Of a stretch of 64,000 nt of DNA, positions 33,176-44,230 are shown piece after piece. Under the pieces are notes generated by a model that was given only the letters and a program-made list of their open reading frames with translations, did not search any database and had not been told where the DNA came from. Made by a program: the position numbers and the translations under genes. This DNA comes from Apostichopus japonicus. Its lineage: Eukaryota > Echinodermata > Holothuroidea > Aspidochirotida > Stichopodidae. The stretch is taken from the NCBI RefSeq assembly GCF_037975245.1, contig NC_092579.1, positions 20,468,666-20,532,665 of the forward strand, given 5' to 3'. Within the stretch, counting starts at the first letter, position 1, and every line of letters starts with the position of its first letter.

Positions 33176-33531
33176 ATGGCGTTCGTAGCAACTACCGGCA
33201 AGTCAGTTCCTACGGGAGATGAAAGCGCCTTGAAATGCTACATGTTCATTTCAAGTCAAACCAATGAGCAAGTTCGAAAGTTCAATATCAGCACATGGTC
33301 AAGATTTCTTGATTTCGTCCTAAAATGGCAGTCTCTGAGCGGTGAGCAACATCAGATAGCAACCAATTTTGTTACCAAGAGTTTCGACGACATTCCCCTA
33401 CCCAACCTGCCACTGCCACATGATGGAGGATATCACAACGTCTGCTACAGTCAGTTTACTGACAAACAGAGGGTAGAACGGTACATCAATAGATTGAAGA
33501 GGAACAGGCCTTCCCCAGAATTAATGCATCC
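33176..33531 (+). CDS. First exon of the TIR-element protein
   Basis: Starts at ATG 33176 and runs to a consensus donor (GTAAGT) at about 33532. It reads MAFVATTGKSVPTGDESALK, has a helix-rich segment (TWSRFLDFVLKWQ), and then PHDGGYHNVCYSQFTDKQR, a His-Cys motif of the type Y-H-x-x-C-Y that recurs in the downstream part. It is open and undamaged. It likely forms the N-terminal zinc-binding or DNA-binding region. The frame continues past the donor for 29 codons without similarity to the rest. Confidence 0.55.
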
Positions 33532-34797
33532 TTGTAAGTGTGACCAAACAGGTATAACGAAGGCGATAACCGTTTTCGCCCAACTAGTACTAGTACTAAA
33601 GGCCCTAGTAGTACCATAGCTAGTACTAGTAGTACTGACCTAACCCTCAAATTTTAATCTAATTCTCCGATTTTTTTACCTAATACTTTTGAATGACATA
33701 GTATGATGTTCCCCTGGTTCTCTGGTTGATCACCTTTAAAATATCATACGACATAGGCTAGCCTCTACTCTAGTCTAACTAAGTTTTATCAGTAATCGTT
33801 ACAAACAAGTTTTGAAAAGGAAAGCACTGCAGGCTAATATGTTTGTCACATAGTCATTCCTTGTTAAGGGTACACTGGGAATGCAATAAGGCATGTGAAA
33901 CTGTGGGTTGCAATTTAATTAGGCAGATGTACAGTAGATCACTGGCCCTAGCCTACTGTATATGTTTTCGTGTTAGGGAAAGTTGTGAGGTATGTACGTG
34001 GTCGTGGTAACTGTAATTGAAAGTTCTTACACTGTAGACCCTGGCATTGGAAGTAACTTGTGTTCACAAAATGGTCCACACTTAGGCAAGATTTAATCAA
34101 CCCAGTTAACATGGTTCTAGTGTAATACATTTGACTTCTTTCTTTTTTGGTAACTGTATTGGCATTTGGCAAGTCAAAAATCTGTTCAGGTGATGCAAAA
34201 TTTATTTTGCAGGTGGTTCAAGTCCACCAACGGAAACGACTCAGGCTCAGCCATACAGTTTCAAGAAGGAATTGAAAGACATAAACATTTTTGCCATAAT
34301 GTGGTGTTGAACAGGACGATCATTCATAAGGCTAAATGTAGTATAACTACTAGTTTCAGGAAACACCTGTGGGTAGATCTGAAGCAAGTAGACTGAAAAA
34401 CTCATTCTTCTTGCAAAAAAGCCTCACAATATTGCCTCATGTTGGTATCAAAATAACTTTTTACAAATAAATTACACAACTACTACTGTAACTGCACTAT
34501 TGTCTTATTAGCTAGCCTACTGTTAAAGTAATAAATGGGATCTGTAGAACCTGGAAAAATCTTCTATTTTTTTCAGAAGAAAGCAATGCATTTTGCACAA
34601 AGCAAACATCTTCTAGGCTTTTTCCTTTATTAATGAAGTACAGTAAATCTTAGTAACTTTTCCAAGTTTCATTCATAGTTGCCTTTCTAAATCAGATATA
34701 ACTTGATGAGACTGCTAGCAAAAAAAGAGGGCACAGGATTTTTAAGTCACACAAAAATTACTACATCTATAGAACAATTGAAACAATTTTTCTTATA

Positions 34798-37700
34798 TTG
34801 ACTTTCCAGCAACTCCTGCTGTACATGATGATAGTGAAGGTTCTCAGCCAAAGAAAAAACTTTGATCAGACTACTTCGATCAGACAACTGCGATCAGATT
34901 ACTTCGATCAGACTACTCAACTCCTCCTGAACAAGCAAGGTCGAGGAATGTGCTTCCTGATATTTGCTTATTCTGCAATAAGAGAGAGAAGTGGAGAAAC
35001 TGTCGAGGACACAAACAAGAAAAATGGAGAATCTAGTGATGTGTTCTACCATAGGAGCAGTGAAACTTCAACAAGCTGCTAAAGAAAAAGATGATACTGG
35101 TGTCCTCTTGAAGATAGAAAACAAGGACAGCGTGGCTATCGAAGTCAAATATCACCAGTCATGCTACACAAATTACACAAGGTATTTGTATCCAAAGAAA
35201 AGGCACAATGAAGAGCTGGACTCAAGATTCTCTGAAGCCTTCACTACGTTGTGTGACTTTGTGAAGACACAGATTATTACAGGTAAAGAAATATTACCAC
35301 TTCCCAAACTTTGCGATATCTTTATCAAAGAAGTGCAAGCCAACTAGTGGGGTTGATGCGAGTGGCTACAGGACATCAAATCTGAAGGTACGACTGAGAA
35401 GAGCCTTCCCTCAGCTTTGTTTCCTAACCCCAAAGTTAAGATCACAGAGTGACCTTGTCTATGTACATGACATTAGTACAGAAGACCTTGTGCAGGAAAC
35501 ACAGTTATTAAAGGGTGAATTTGTAAACACAGACTCAGAAAACACTGAGGATGAATTAGATATTGAGTTCAAGAGTAGCAAGCAAAGGGTTGACCAACAT
35601 TCAGTAAGAGACTCCTACATGTCTTCACTGGCTATCAGGAAAGCAATACAAGAAGTGAAAACTGATATTCCCTGGCCACCTACTGTACTAAGGATGACTT
35701 GAAGCTAGAAAATGCAGAAGCATTGGTCCCTCATCAGCTATACAACTTCCTGGCTTGGACTGTTTCTGCTTCTGACGAGCTTCTGACAATGAATCAAAGG
35801 TTAGTTGTGTGGATACTGAAAGCCACAGAAAGATTCCAGCTATCTCGCAAGACATAATGTATCTAGCATCCAAAGGAAAGACTCAACTGCCTAATCACAC
35901 ATCCCTTGAATTGGCCCTTCAACACCTCACTGGATCAGCTCAACTAATAGGTTTGATGAATGGCTTTGGCTACTGTGTCCCTCATTCAGTTGCACTGAAT
36001 ATAGACAGTGCTATAGCTGTCAAAGAAATGGACCATGGTGACTGTGCACTACCTGCAAATTTGACAGTGGGGGACACATACAACACTTGTTTGGGACAAC
36101 AACAACTTTGGTGAAGAAACACTCACTGGTCATGGAACAACACATAACACCAATGGCATTGCAATTCAGCAGATCAATCCAACCAAGGTACCCCAGAAGG
36201 AAGTAAGGAAGTCACTACATAGAACAAGGAAGAAGACAGTTCATCCACCAGCTACTAACATCGCAGTCTACCAAGGTGGGAAAAAGGAAGGACCTAAAAT
36301 AGCAGAGATAAATAACCAGTATTTTTCAGTTGCCCAAGTTCTTAAACTGCCTCGAAGAATAGATTTGGCATACACAATCGCAAAGTTTGATATTAAGGGC
36401 CCACTACCAAGCTGGACTGGGTTTAATCAGCTACTTTCACAAACTGAGGTACCGTCTAAGTCTGCTATTGGCTACTTGCCAATAATTGATGCAAATCCAA
36501 CTGAAATGAACACAGTCCTCACAATTTGACAAAGGAGTGTTGAAATATCAAAGAAGCTTGAACTTGATGTCATTGTTGTAGTGGTAGACCAAGCTATCTA
36601 CTGTAAGGCACAAATAATCCGATGGCAGAATGCAGAGTTTGCACAAAAAATTGTCTTACGCCTTGGCGCGTTTCATACAGCAATGTCCTTTCTGGGTTGC
36701 ATTGGGAAAAGGTTCAAAGACGGTGGACTACAAGATCTACTTATAGAAGCAGAAATTATTGCAGCAGGTTCAATTAACCAAGCAATCTCAGGAAAGCACT
36801 ACAACAGAGCAGTTAGAGCACACAAATTGATGTCAGAGGCCTTTCATCAAATGAGACTGGATGCTTACCTGCAATCTCTTTCAGACGATCAAGCAAATGA
36901 GATCAGAAGTCTTATATTGCAACTACAGTCTGCCTTTCCTGACCCTCAGTTCACACTTCTAATTAACAGTGAACAATTTCAAAACTTTGAATCCTCATTT
37001 GCAGAGTTCATCAAAGCTGGAGAAGAAAGGCATACATTTGCCTACTGGGGTTCATACCTTGATATGGTAGAGATATTACTATTGTTCATCAGAGCAACTA
37101 GAGAAGGTAACTGGCTGCTCCACTTGTCAAGTGTCCGGTGTATGATCCCCTGGATATTTGCATATGACCACCTCAACTACGCAAGATATCTTCCAGCTTA
37201 CTGGCAAGAGATGGTTAATCTCCCTACAACACATCCAACAGTGTTCAAAAGGTTCATGGATGGAGACTTTGCAGTTCAAAGAAGCCAAAATAGCTTTGCT
37301 AAAATAGCATGTGATCAGACAATAGAGCAAACAGCCAACAGGGATTCTAAAACCAAGGGAGGAATGGTCGGGTTCACAACCAACAAAGGTGCTGTAAACA
37401 GATGGATTTGGTCACACCACCGCAAGAGGAGAAATTACAAGAGAATGTGAGCTTATGGCAGGAATAGGAGAAAGAGCCTGTGGAAGCTCAGATCTACTGT
37501 TAGCCCGGATGAAACAAGACAGGTCAGATGTATCCAGAATCATTGAGACCGTAAACAGCATGGTAAATCCATTTGATCACGACGAGAAAGTGCTTGTGCA
37601 CATCACATCAGGAGTGGTTGCAGACAGTGACATTGAGCAAGACATATTAATGGCACATGATAAGGGTGAGCAAGTATTCTTAAAGTTCAGCAAGAATTGA

Positions 37701-38273
37701 CTTGAAAGTAACGATACAGATTTTTTCCACAGTATGAAGAAGCTACAATTGAAGACTTTCACAACTCTCTCGAGAACTGTCAAAAGGAAAATAAATGGAA
37801 AAGAGTTCTGTATGAAAGCTGACAGAAACCTTTTAGCACGACTGGTGGTCATTGGAAGGTTCAGAAGCATTGATTTGCATGAGCTTATGAAGTATGCACT
37901 CGGGCCACTTCCACTTTCTTTGGCTACACCACATGGGAGCCTTGTTAAGACAAACAAGGCAAACTTACTACATGCATTAGAGGACCAAACACAGAATGCT
38001 ATTGTTGAAAATTCCCAAAGGAGGTGCTTTGATCATAGATGGTATGGCTTTCATACAACAGCTGAATCCAAAGAAGTTGGTTGGACCAAAGACGTTTCAG
38101 CGGTTGGCAAATGTTCTCACACGAATTGTTAACATTGCTAGACTCAGTGAATAATCAGCAGTCCATTTTGTCACAGATACATATCCAGCAGTGTCTATCA
38201 AAAGTGCTGAAAGGAAAAAGAGAGCAATTCATGACGATAGGCGTCCATTCGTCAACATTGGCCTAGTACTGTA
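34798..38273 (+). pseudogene. Main body of the TIR-element protein, interrupted by stops and frameshifts
   Basis: Collinear blocks in changing frames: DICLFCNKRE near 34960 (CxxC), IEVKYHQSCYTNYTRYLYP near 35150 (the YHxxCY motif again), ALVPHQLYNFLAWTVSASDE near 35730, IPAISQDIMYLASKGK and HLTGSAQLIGLMNGFGYCV near 35900, GHGTTHNTNGIAIQQ near 36140, then the longest intact stretch 36581-37447: VVVDQAIYCKAQIIRWQN, VLRLGAFHTAMSFLGCIGKR, GKHYNRAVRAHKLMSEA, VGFTTNKGAVNRWI. The end has VLVHITSGVV, FTTLSRTVKR, LGPLPLSLATPHGSLVKTNK, and VHFVTDTYPAVSIKSAERKK. Stops lie near 35346, 36527, 37698 and 38145, with frame changes near 34985, 35810, 36110, 37440 and 38020. Total length is about 1,050 residues. 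I recall similar uncharacterised multi-copy proteins in cnidarian and mollusc genomes, but the function is unknown to me. Confidence 0.65.
34862..34920. repeat. Short tandem repeat of GATCAGACTACTTC
   Basis: Four imperfect copies of a 14-15-bp unit inside the TIR element, at the frame-disrupted start of its main gene body. Probably slippage that contributed to decay of the reading frame. Confidence 0.8.
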
Positions 38274-38484
38274 ACTGTTAGCTACAGTACAGCACTATAT
38301 AGACTGGGCTTTCGCGGAACCAGTCCATGTATTCTCCAACAAACCCAAAAAGCAGCAAATTTTAGGCAAATTTTCTCTTCAAAAAACCAAGTCATTCTTT
38401 TGTGAAAACTAATGAGTTGCTCCTGACTATTTCATCTTGAGTTTCTTTGACTTCATTTGTCCACCCCCCGATGTGCGTCACGAA

Positions 38485-39889
38485 ATGTGAAAAGGAGAGC
38501 ACTTTTCGACGTACGGCCCACTGCCTAATTGTCCATTCGACTTTGAAAACGGAATTTGATTTTACCCATTTTTCCGAAAGAGTAGGTGTACTTTTCACAA
38601 GAGAGACATGTTATGGTGACCAGATCAGAGTAGTAAGTACTATACTCCTGACTTATAAGAACCAACTTTGAAACATTTTCTCGCCTCTTATGAGCAAGTG
38701 GAGTGCTTTATGCAACTTTTAATGTCTGGAAATTGTCATTTCCGGTATCACAGAAGCATATGGCAAACATTTTCTTGCTTGTATTATTTAAGTGCTCCAC
38801 TCAGATAGTGTCATAGTTGTCCCAGGAAAATGCAGTGAAGAAGCAACCCTCCCTCCACCTTCCACCCCACTCCCCCTTTCCACACGCCTACTTTTGTGTA
38901 ATATTTCCATATTAGTCTGTGCATGCAGTTTTCAGTTAAATGTTTATGTTGCAAAGTGGGTAGTAGATTATGCAGGATAACAGATCCCACCTTATGAAAT
39001 GAGAGTGCAAACAGTTTGATGCATATCTACATTAAGTCACATATTGTCATCAATAGACAATAGATGAGATGTTATCAAGAGTAGTTAGTGACTTAAGTGT
39101 GTTGTATTGCCTACAAAGCTTTGTCCAAACATGGTATGTGAATATCATTAGGCCTTTAAATCATAGTTGAATAAATTTATGCAAATTGCCTGTAATTAAA
39201 GTTACTATCCAGAACAAACCTGGCTATAGGCTTTGGCCTAGCCTACCTCAAGACTCAGATTACTGGCTAGGCTTTTAGCCTGCTTTACTGCTTAGGCCCT
39301 ATACCCTTTTGCCACACTTACTTGTACATTGTTGGGAATATGTTGCAAATGGAAAATGTGTTTGAATATTTGTACAATTCTAGTAGATATGTTAATAGAC
39401 TGAAATATTGTAGGCTTTGTTATGGCCTAGGCCTATAGGCGAACCTATTTTAGAATCTTACTCTTCAGTAGACCAAGAGCAAGGTAGGCTATGTAAATGT
39501 CATCTTCAGTTATTCTGGCATGTGGATCTATCGTTAGGGATAAAGTTTTAAGTAATATGAGGTGGTGATAATTGCTGTCATTAGGCTTAAGTCATTTCGC
39601 ATCCAAAAGGACAGCCGTATAGCTGGTCTAGGCCTAGGGGCCTACAGTAGGCTAACTAGCCTACATCCAACTTTCCAAAGTCCAGTGAATAACAATACAG
39701 CACTACTCACAGACGACACTAAAATTATTATATTCCTATGTAAATGCTTCTGCTATCGCTTCTTAAGAATTACCTGTGAAGCTGCAGTCCACACGATATC
39801 ACCATTTGGAGTGATTTATGTAAACTTTATCACTTGTTATGTCAAACTTGGCATAGTGTTTGTACTTCGCGCTGGTACTCTCTTGCCGT
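38485..39889. other. No gene; rich in TAGGCCTA-type words
   Basis: Frequent short words of the type GGCCTAGGC, TAGGCCTA and CTAGCCTAC (for example 39220-39300, 39420-39450 and 39620-39665). They recur at 43210-43620 and near 49800. This is a compositional signature rather than a repeat unit. No coding evidence. Confidence 0.5.
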
Positions 39890-39991
39890 CAGTGGCGCTG
39901 CTCAGATACGGCTCTGCTTGCGGTCAGAGCCGTATATTTATATACGGCTCTGCTTGCGGTCAGAGCCGTATATAGAGAGAGTTTGGCCAAC
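39889..39991. repeat. Two tandem perfect-stem hairpins plus left arm of a 29-bp inverted repeat
   Basis: ATACGGCTCTG, loop CTTGCGGT, CAGAGCCGTAT forms an 11-bp perfect stem and occurs twice in a row. Positions 39963-39991 (GAGCCGTATATAGAGAGAGT followed by TTGGCCAAC) are the exact reverse complement of 44170-44198. Could be the terminus of a foldback or TIR element. Confidence 0.85.
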
Positions 39992-40489
39992 TGGCGATTT
40001 GTGACGTCACACGCAAACCATGGGCATCAAAATAGGTCCAGTTGTCGTTACCAGTTGCGCGAAACACGAAAAACACCACACACAATATATAGCAGCTTTG
40101 CACACTGTGCTCGTTGCGAACAAACGAAGCGACTCAGAATGTCAGATTTTGACAGGCATACGAGGAACAAAATGGATATCAGGTAATGAATTACAGTATG
40201 CGTTAGTTAATGACATTTACGTTTATATTCACACCTGAAATGCATAGAAAACTAGCTGAAAACCTGTCATTACACTTGTTTTATTTTACGCCTCATACTA
40301 CTAGTACTAGTCCTACTTTAGTCATACAAACGAAAAGCACACATCACAGTCCTGGCTAGGCTAAATTACAGACGCACAACTATAGCATCAGGCCTACATT
40401 AATAGATCCTTCAATTAAATAAAGTAGGCCTACACATAAAATGACAATTTATGCTTCACTGATCTTTTCAGGTTTGCCAAAAAGTAGTT

Positions 40490-40690
40490 GTACCCAGAGG
40501 TAATTGTATTAAACTCCAGAAGTTACATAGTAGGATTAATATTCGGCATAACTTTTTCTCTAAAGTCTAATACAACTTATACAAGGGTTGTGAATGGATG
40601 GAATGGTTTGCCTGAGAAGGTTGAATTGCAAGTAGTGTGAATGGGTTTAAGAATACTTTGGATGAGTACATTAAGCATTGTAATTGGGTA
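40490..40690 (+). mobile_element. Decayed LINE RT C-terminal fragment
   Basis: In shifting frames the sequence reads FFSLKS, YTRVVNGWNGLPEKV and VNGFKNTLDEYIKH. This resembles the C-terminal WN.LP...V..F...L motif of L2/CR1-type ORF2 proteins. Short, with indels and a stop. Confidence 0.4.
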
Positions 40691-42281
40691 TGACATTTGA
40701 TGTCCTCGGTTTTATTCCTCTCATATAGCCTTAGGGTCCTTAATGGGCACTTGAATGTCTCTCCTGGTCTTTTTTTCTACTAAGCTAAACTATATACTTG
40801 AGTGTAGGAGTTAGCAATAGTTGGGAGTCTGTGGGCAAACCTAAGACTGATATTGTGGTGTTAATTTCTCAGGAATGTAGTACTAGGCTATAGTAGGTGC
40901 AACAGATTGAATGGGTCTGTCGAGAAAAAAAAAACCTGCAACAACTGAATACTGGTTTATGTTGTAGCTTATGTATTTTCCATTAACATATATACTATAC
41001 GGTCATGTCCTTAATAAGGTTTCATGGATCACACTGACATAGTGTGCCTACTTGTCAGTGTTGTCAACTGAGCACAGGGCTGATGACATCATTCAGTTTG
41101 TTATTATGCAGACAGCAAATGGCCATAATGATAATTATTAATTGTTACTTATTCTTCATACTGCCCTTACTGGCCTTACCTGAACAGTGATGTATAAATA
41201 TGCAAGAAGTCGTTAAGCTTTTCATTTAAGAATCGTTTCAGCCTGTCCTATTTCAAACATATGATTGGCAGGTTTCCACGTTACATAGCTTATCAAAATG
41301 GAGCTGTTCTGTAAAGCAAGAAAATCACACATATGCATGCATACAAACACACTCATATATAACAATTTCTGAATATCTTTTCAGCTGCCCAAAGGTACTG
41401 GAATGCAAGATCTGTTGGGTGAATTAAAAAGCCCTCATTGTACTCTTTTATCATGGTCAGCATAGCTGGAACCAGCAATGATGGTGATGTGGATTTGACA
41501 GTACCTAGACAAGAATTCAATAGCTGCTTTGTGTTGAAGTGGGTTCAACTTGCTCAAGACCATGACAGGATGACGACTAGACATTAGGATGAATTATCTG
41601 TTGCAGAGCTCTATAAACCAGGCAGTTGTTAAAACATCCATTGGGTGACCCTCACAGTATACCAGGCACTGCATCGCAGAAGCAAAATGAAGTGTGGTGA
41701 TACCTTCATCTTATGAGAGTGGAATGGTATCAGTGTGGCCTCTGTCAATTTGGCTTCAAGTCTTTGTTTTCTTGAAAGCTGAGAAGATCTTTCAGTGGTT
41801 TCACACTGACCTCTGTACTTGACAATTCATGTGTATTTGCCAGCTCAGGAGGAAGCCAGATTTTAATTACATTAACCAATGCTGACTTTTTTGGACATGT
41901 GGTACATCTGCAAGGAGGTGAAGGAAGCAGTTGGAGTTGCATGGATGTGGAATCTTGTTGATAGTCTGGCAGTCTTATCCACAGATTATCCCAAAGCTTC
42001 TCCACATTGCCACATTCAGAACTTATTACATTGATAAACTTGAAAATTGCAGGAATCTAACGAAGCACCCATCAAGGGAATTTGTTTGTATAATTAATGA
42101 AAGCTGTGACCTTCTGATGTGACAGACTAATGTGAAATAAAGGGCAGTAGATTACCTTGTAAATGAACCTTGTTATTGTTTGATTGTATCTAATGTTTGC
42201 AAAATTTTAAGTTGCATGCTACCAATTGAAACATAATTCTTTCTCTATTAATGGGATATAAATACTTCTCCTTAAAGGGTG
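40691..42281. other. No gene supported
   Basis: The 86-codon minus frame at 41745-42005 has a CxxC pair (CRCTTC) but no recognisable domain, and there are no convincing splice partners. Otherwise AT-rich spacer. Confidence 0.4.
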
Positions 42282-42635
42282 TGGAGACTCCCGCACAAAG
42301 AAACGTCTCATGCCGGTTATCTGACCTAGTTTCGAATGCGGTGTAACAGAAGTGTTAGACACCACCATTGATCCCAGAAAATACACACACATCTTGCTAC
42401 CATCTGTAAATAGACATTAGTGTATAGTCAATACAAACATCACAGTCAATACCCACAACACAGTGCACATAGCAGCGTGGACATCTCAGGTCTAGATAAA
42501 AGATAACAAGGTATCAGGTTTCATTACTGTCTGCATTTTGTAGCGACACAAAAAAAAACTTCACTTACAAGCAACGGAAAGTAAACTTTTTCAGAGCGCG
42601 GCATGCGGTTTAGGGCAAGTCTTCAATACCTTTAA
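42282..42635 (+). mobile_element. TTAA-flanked MITE, copy 1
   Basis: TTAAAGGGTGTGGAGACTC at the left, and a right end which, in reverse complement, reads TTAAAGGTATTGAAGACTTG. TTAA occurs at both ends (42282-42285 and 42632-42635). The interior carries the family core TGCCGGTTATCTGACCTAGT. About 354 bp with no coding capacity. TTAA target sites suggest a piggyBac-type or related source, but the family is not established. Confidence 0.8.
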
Positions 42636-44169
42636 ATATACTGCATCGGTTGTTGTCACTTGATCATTTGCTTGTGTGTGAGCTAAACAGCTTAAATAAT
42701 ATGTAAAAAAATAATACAAACTTTCAAATTGCCAGATATTTACTTGCTCAAAATCATTATCCAATCATGATTTGTTGCTATCCTTGAGTCCATTATTCAG
42801 ATGATGAGGCAGATTCCCTTCAACTCTCCATGATGAAGGTAAAACCTTATATCTTAACCAACTGCCATTGAGTGTCCATTTGAAAGTTTCAAACACACAA
42901 GTGCATTGATTAAAACAAAGACTTTATTGCTGTGGTTGCAGGAACTGGATTTCAGTCTAGTAGTCACTCACCAGGTTTGTCATTATCACAGTCTGCTAAC
43001 TGTGGCTTTTTATGTTAGGAGTTTTTCTTCAGAGCACATGTCACCTTTGATTTGTAAAAAAAGTCCTGAAATTCAGGGAGTTAAATTTACTGTCTAAAGA
43101 TAATTTAAAAAGATTTTTTTAATTTCAATCGTCAATGTGGGTGTCAATTAAGGGAATAAGGAGGTACTGATGCAACTTTGATAAATGATAGTTGACTGCA
43201 TCCAAATTAAACCAAGGCCTAGGCTATACTTTTGAAGAAGAAAAAATTAGGCTGAATTCTTGTTAGCCTAAAAAGGCTAGGCCAATGCTGACAATTAACG
43301 CAAACCAAGATCATTTAACCATTTGGGCACATGTTTATGGCATACTAAAAGGGTCTATATAATTAGGCAAGTATGTGTACACAACCCACAAGTTGCCAAT
43401 GAGTATAGACCTAGCCTAACTAGTTTAGGCCTAGGCTACTTTGTCTTCCTTAGACCTAGTTTAATTGGGCCTTATACTGTGCCATATTATGTAATGTGCT
43501 ATAACAGTTGTAGTAATAGCAAGAATGGTCCAGGTCTAACTAAGCCCAGGCTTAACTTATGCTTCGGGCTTAACTAAGGATTAGGGCTTTACGTGATGCC
43601 TAGAGGCTAGCCCACCCTTTTACATTAAACTAAAAGTGATACTTTTTTAGGCTAGGCATAGCCTAGGCATACAATAACTAGGAATTAGGATAACTATATG
43701 TGCGACTGAAACTGCCATGCCTATGATTAGGAGAGCTGGCATAATGAAATCGAATTTGTGGATCGTAAAACGAGAGAGAATAGCTATGCATGTAATTACA
43801 GAAACCAGTTTGAACGTAAAATTCTCGCATTGCTTGAACATTACTCGTATTACACTAGGGCCTATGGCTAGTATAGGCCTAGGCTACACAGACTTTTTTT
43901 CATTAGATCTCCATCTTGTTCTTTCTACTTCCAAAAAAATCCTCTTCTTTTATGGTCAGTCGGATAATCAAACAACAATACCCATGTTCTGACCGATCGC
44001 AGCATCCCCAGCACCATTTCTTTCATAATTTCGTACTTTTTTCGTGTACACAAACGATAGTCTATACACTGTGAGTATGCGTGTCGTCTGCTATAAAGTT
44101 TTCAAGTGGACCTATTTTACCACCCTGTGTGGGCGTTTTCCCTCTCGACCAATCCAAATCGGTTACATG
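42636..44169. other. No gene supported
   Basis: Frames at 42906-43097, 43323-43577 and 43717-43992 lack motifs. TAGGCCTA-type words are frequent at 43210-43620. Confidence 0.45.
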
Positions 44170-44230
44170 GTTGGCCAAACTCTCTCTATATACGGCTCTG
44201 CTTGCGGTACGAGCAAAGCGCCACCAGTTT
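44170..44230. repeat. Right arm of the 29-bp inverted repeat with half a hairpin unit
   Basis: 44170-44198 is the exact reverse complement of 39963-39991. It is followed by TGCTTGCGGT and GAGCAAAGCGCCACCA, whose reverse complement TGGTGGCGCTTTGCTC resembles AGTGGCGCTGCTC at 39891-39903. The match therefore spans about 60 bp, with one hairpin unit missing here. Confidence 0.8.

Larger units (their letters stand above)
32920..38484. mobile_element. 5.57-kb element with perfect 26-bp terminal inverted repeats, class unknown
   Basis: The left repeat at 32920-32945 begins TTCGTGACGCACATCGGGGG and is followed by GTGGAC. The exact reverse complement lies at 38459-38484. Between them is a decayed plus-strand gene (33176-38273) for one long protein, and essentially nothing else. 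TIRs around a single large gene are the layout of a cut-and-paste DNA transposon. The protein shows no DDE/D, hAT, piggyBac, Tc1 or Crypton motif that I can recognise. I could not define a target site duplication from the immediate flanks (GTTCCAG on the left, ATGTGAA on the right). Confidence 0.7.

Noticed and set aside
33590-33635. ACTAGTACTAGTA palindromic cluster inside the TIR element
   Set aside because: A simple-sequence palindrome with no second copy at the other end; not interpretable as a recombination site.
37127-37330. 67-codon minus-strand frame and similar minus frames across 35.7-38.6 kb
   Set aside because: Shadows of the plus-strand gene of the TIR element.
40002-40010. TGACGTCAC, a CRE-like site, and a similar TGACGTCAT near 44259
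   Set aside because: The palindromic octamer is short and expected by chance in 64 kb. The two sites are not symmetric with respect to the inverted repeat and no promoter is evident.
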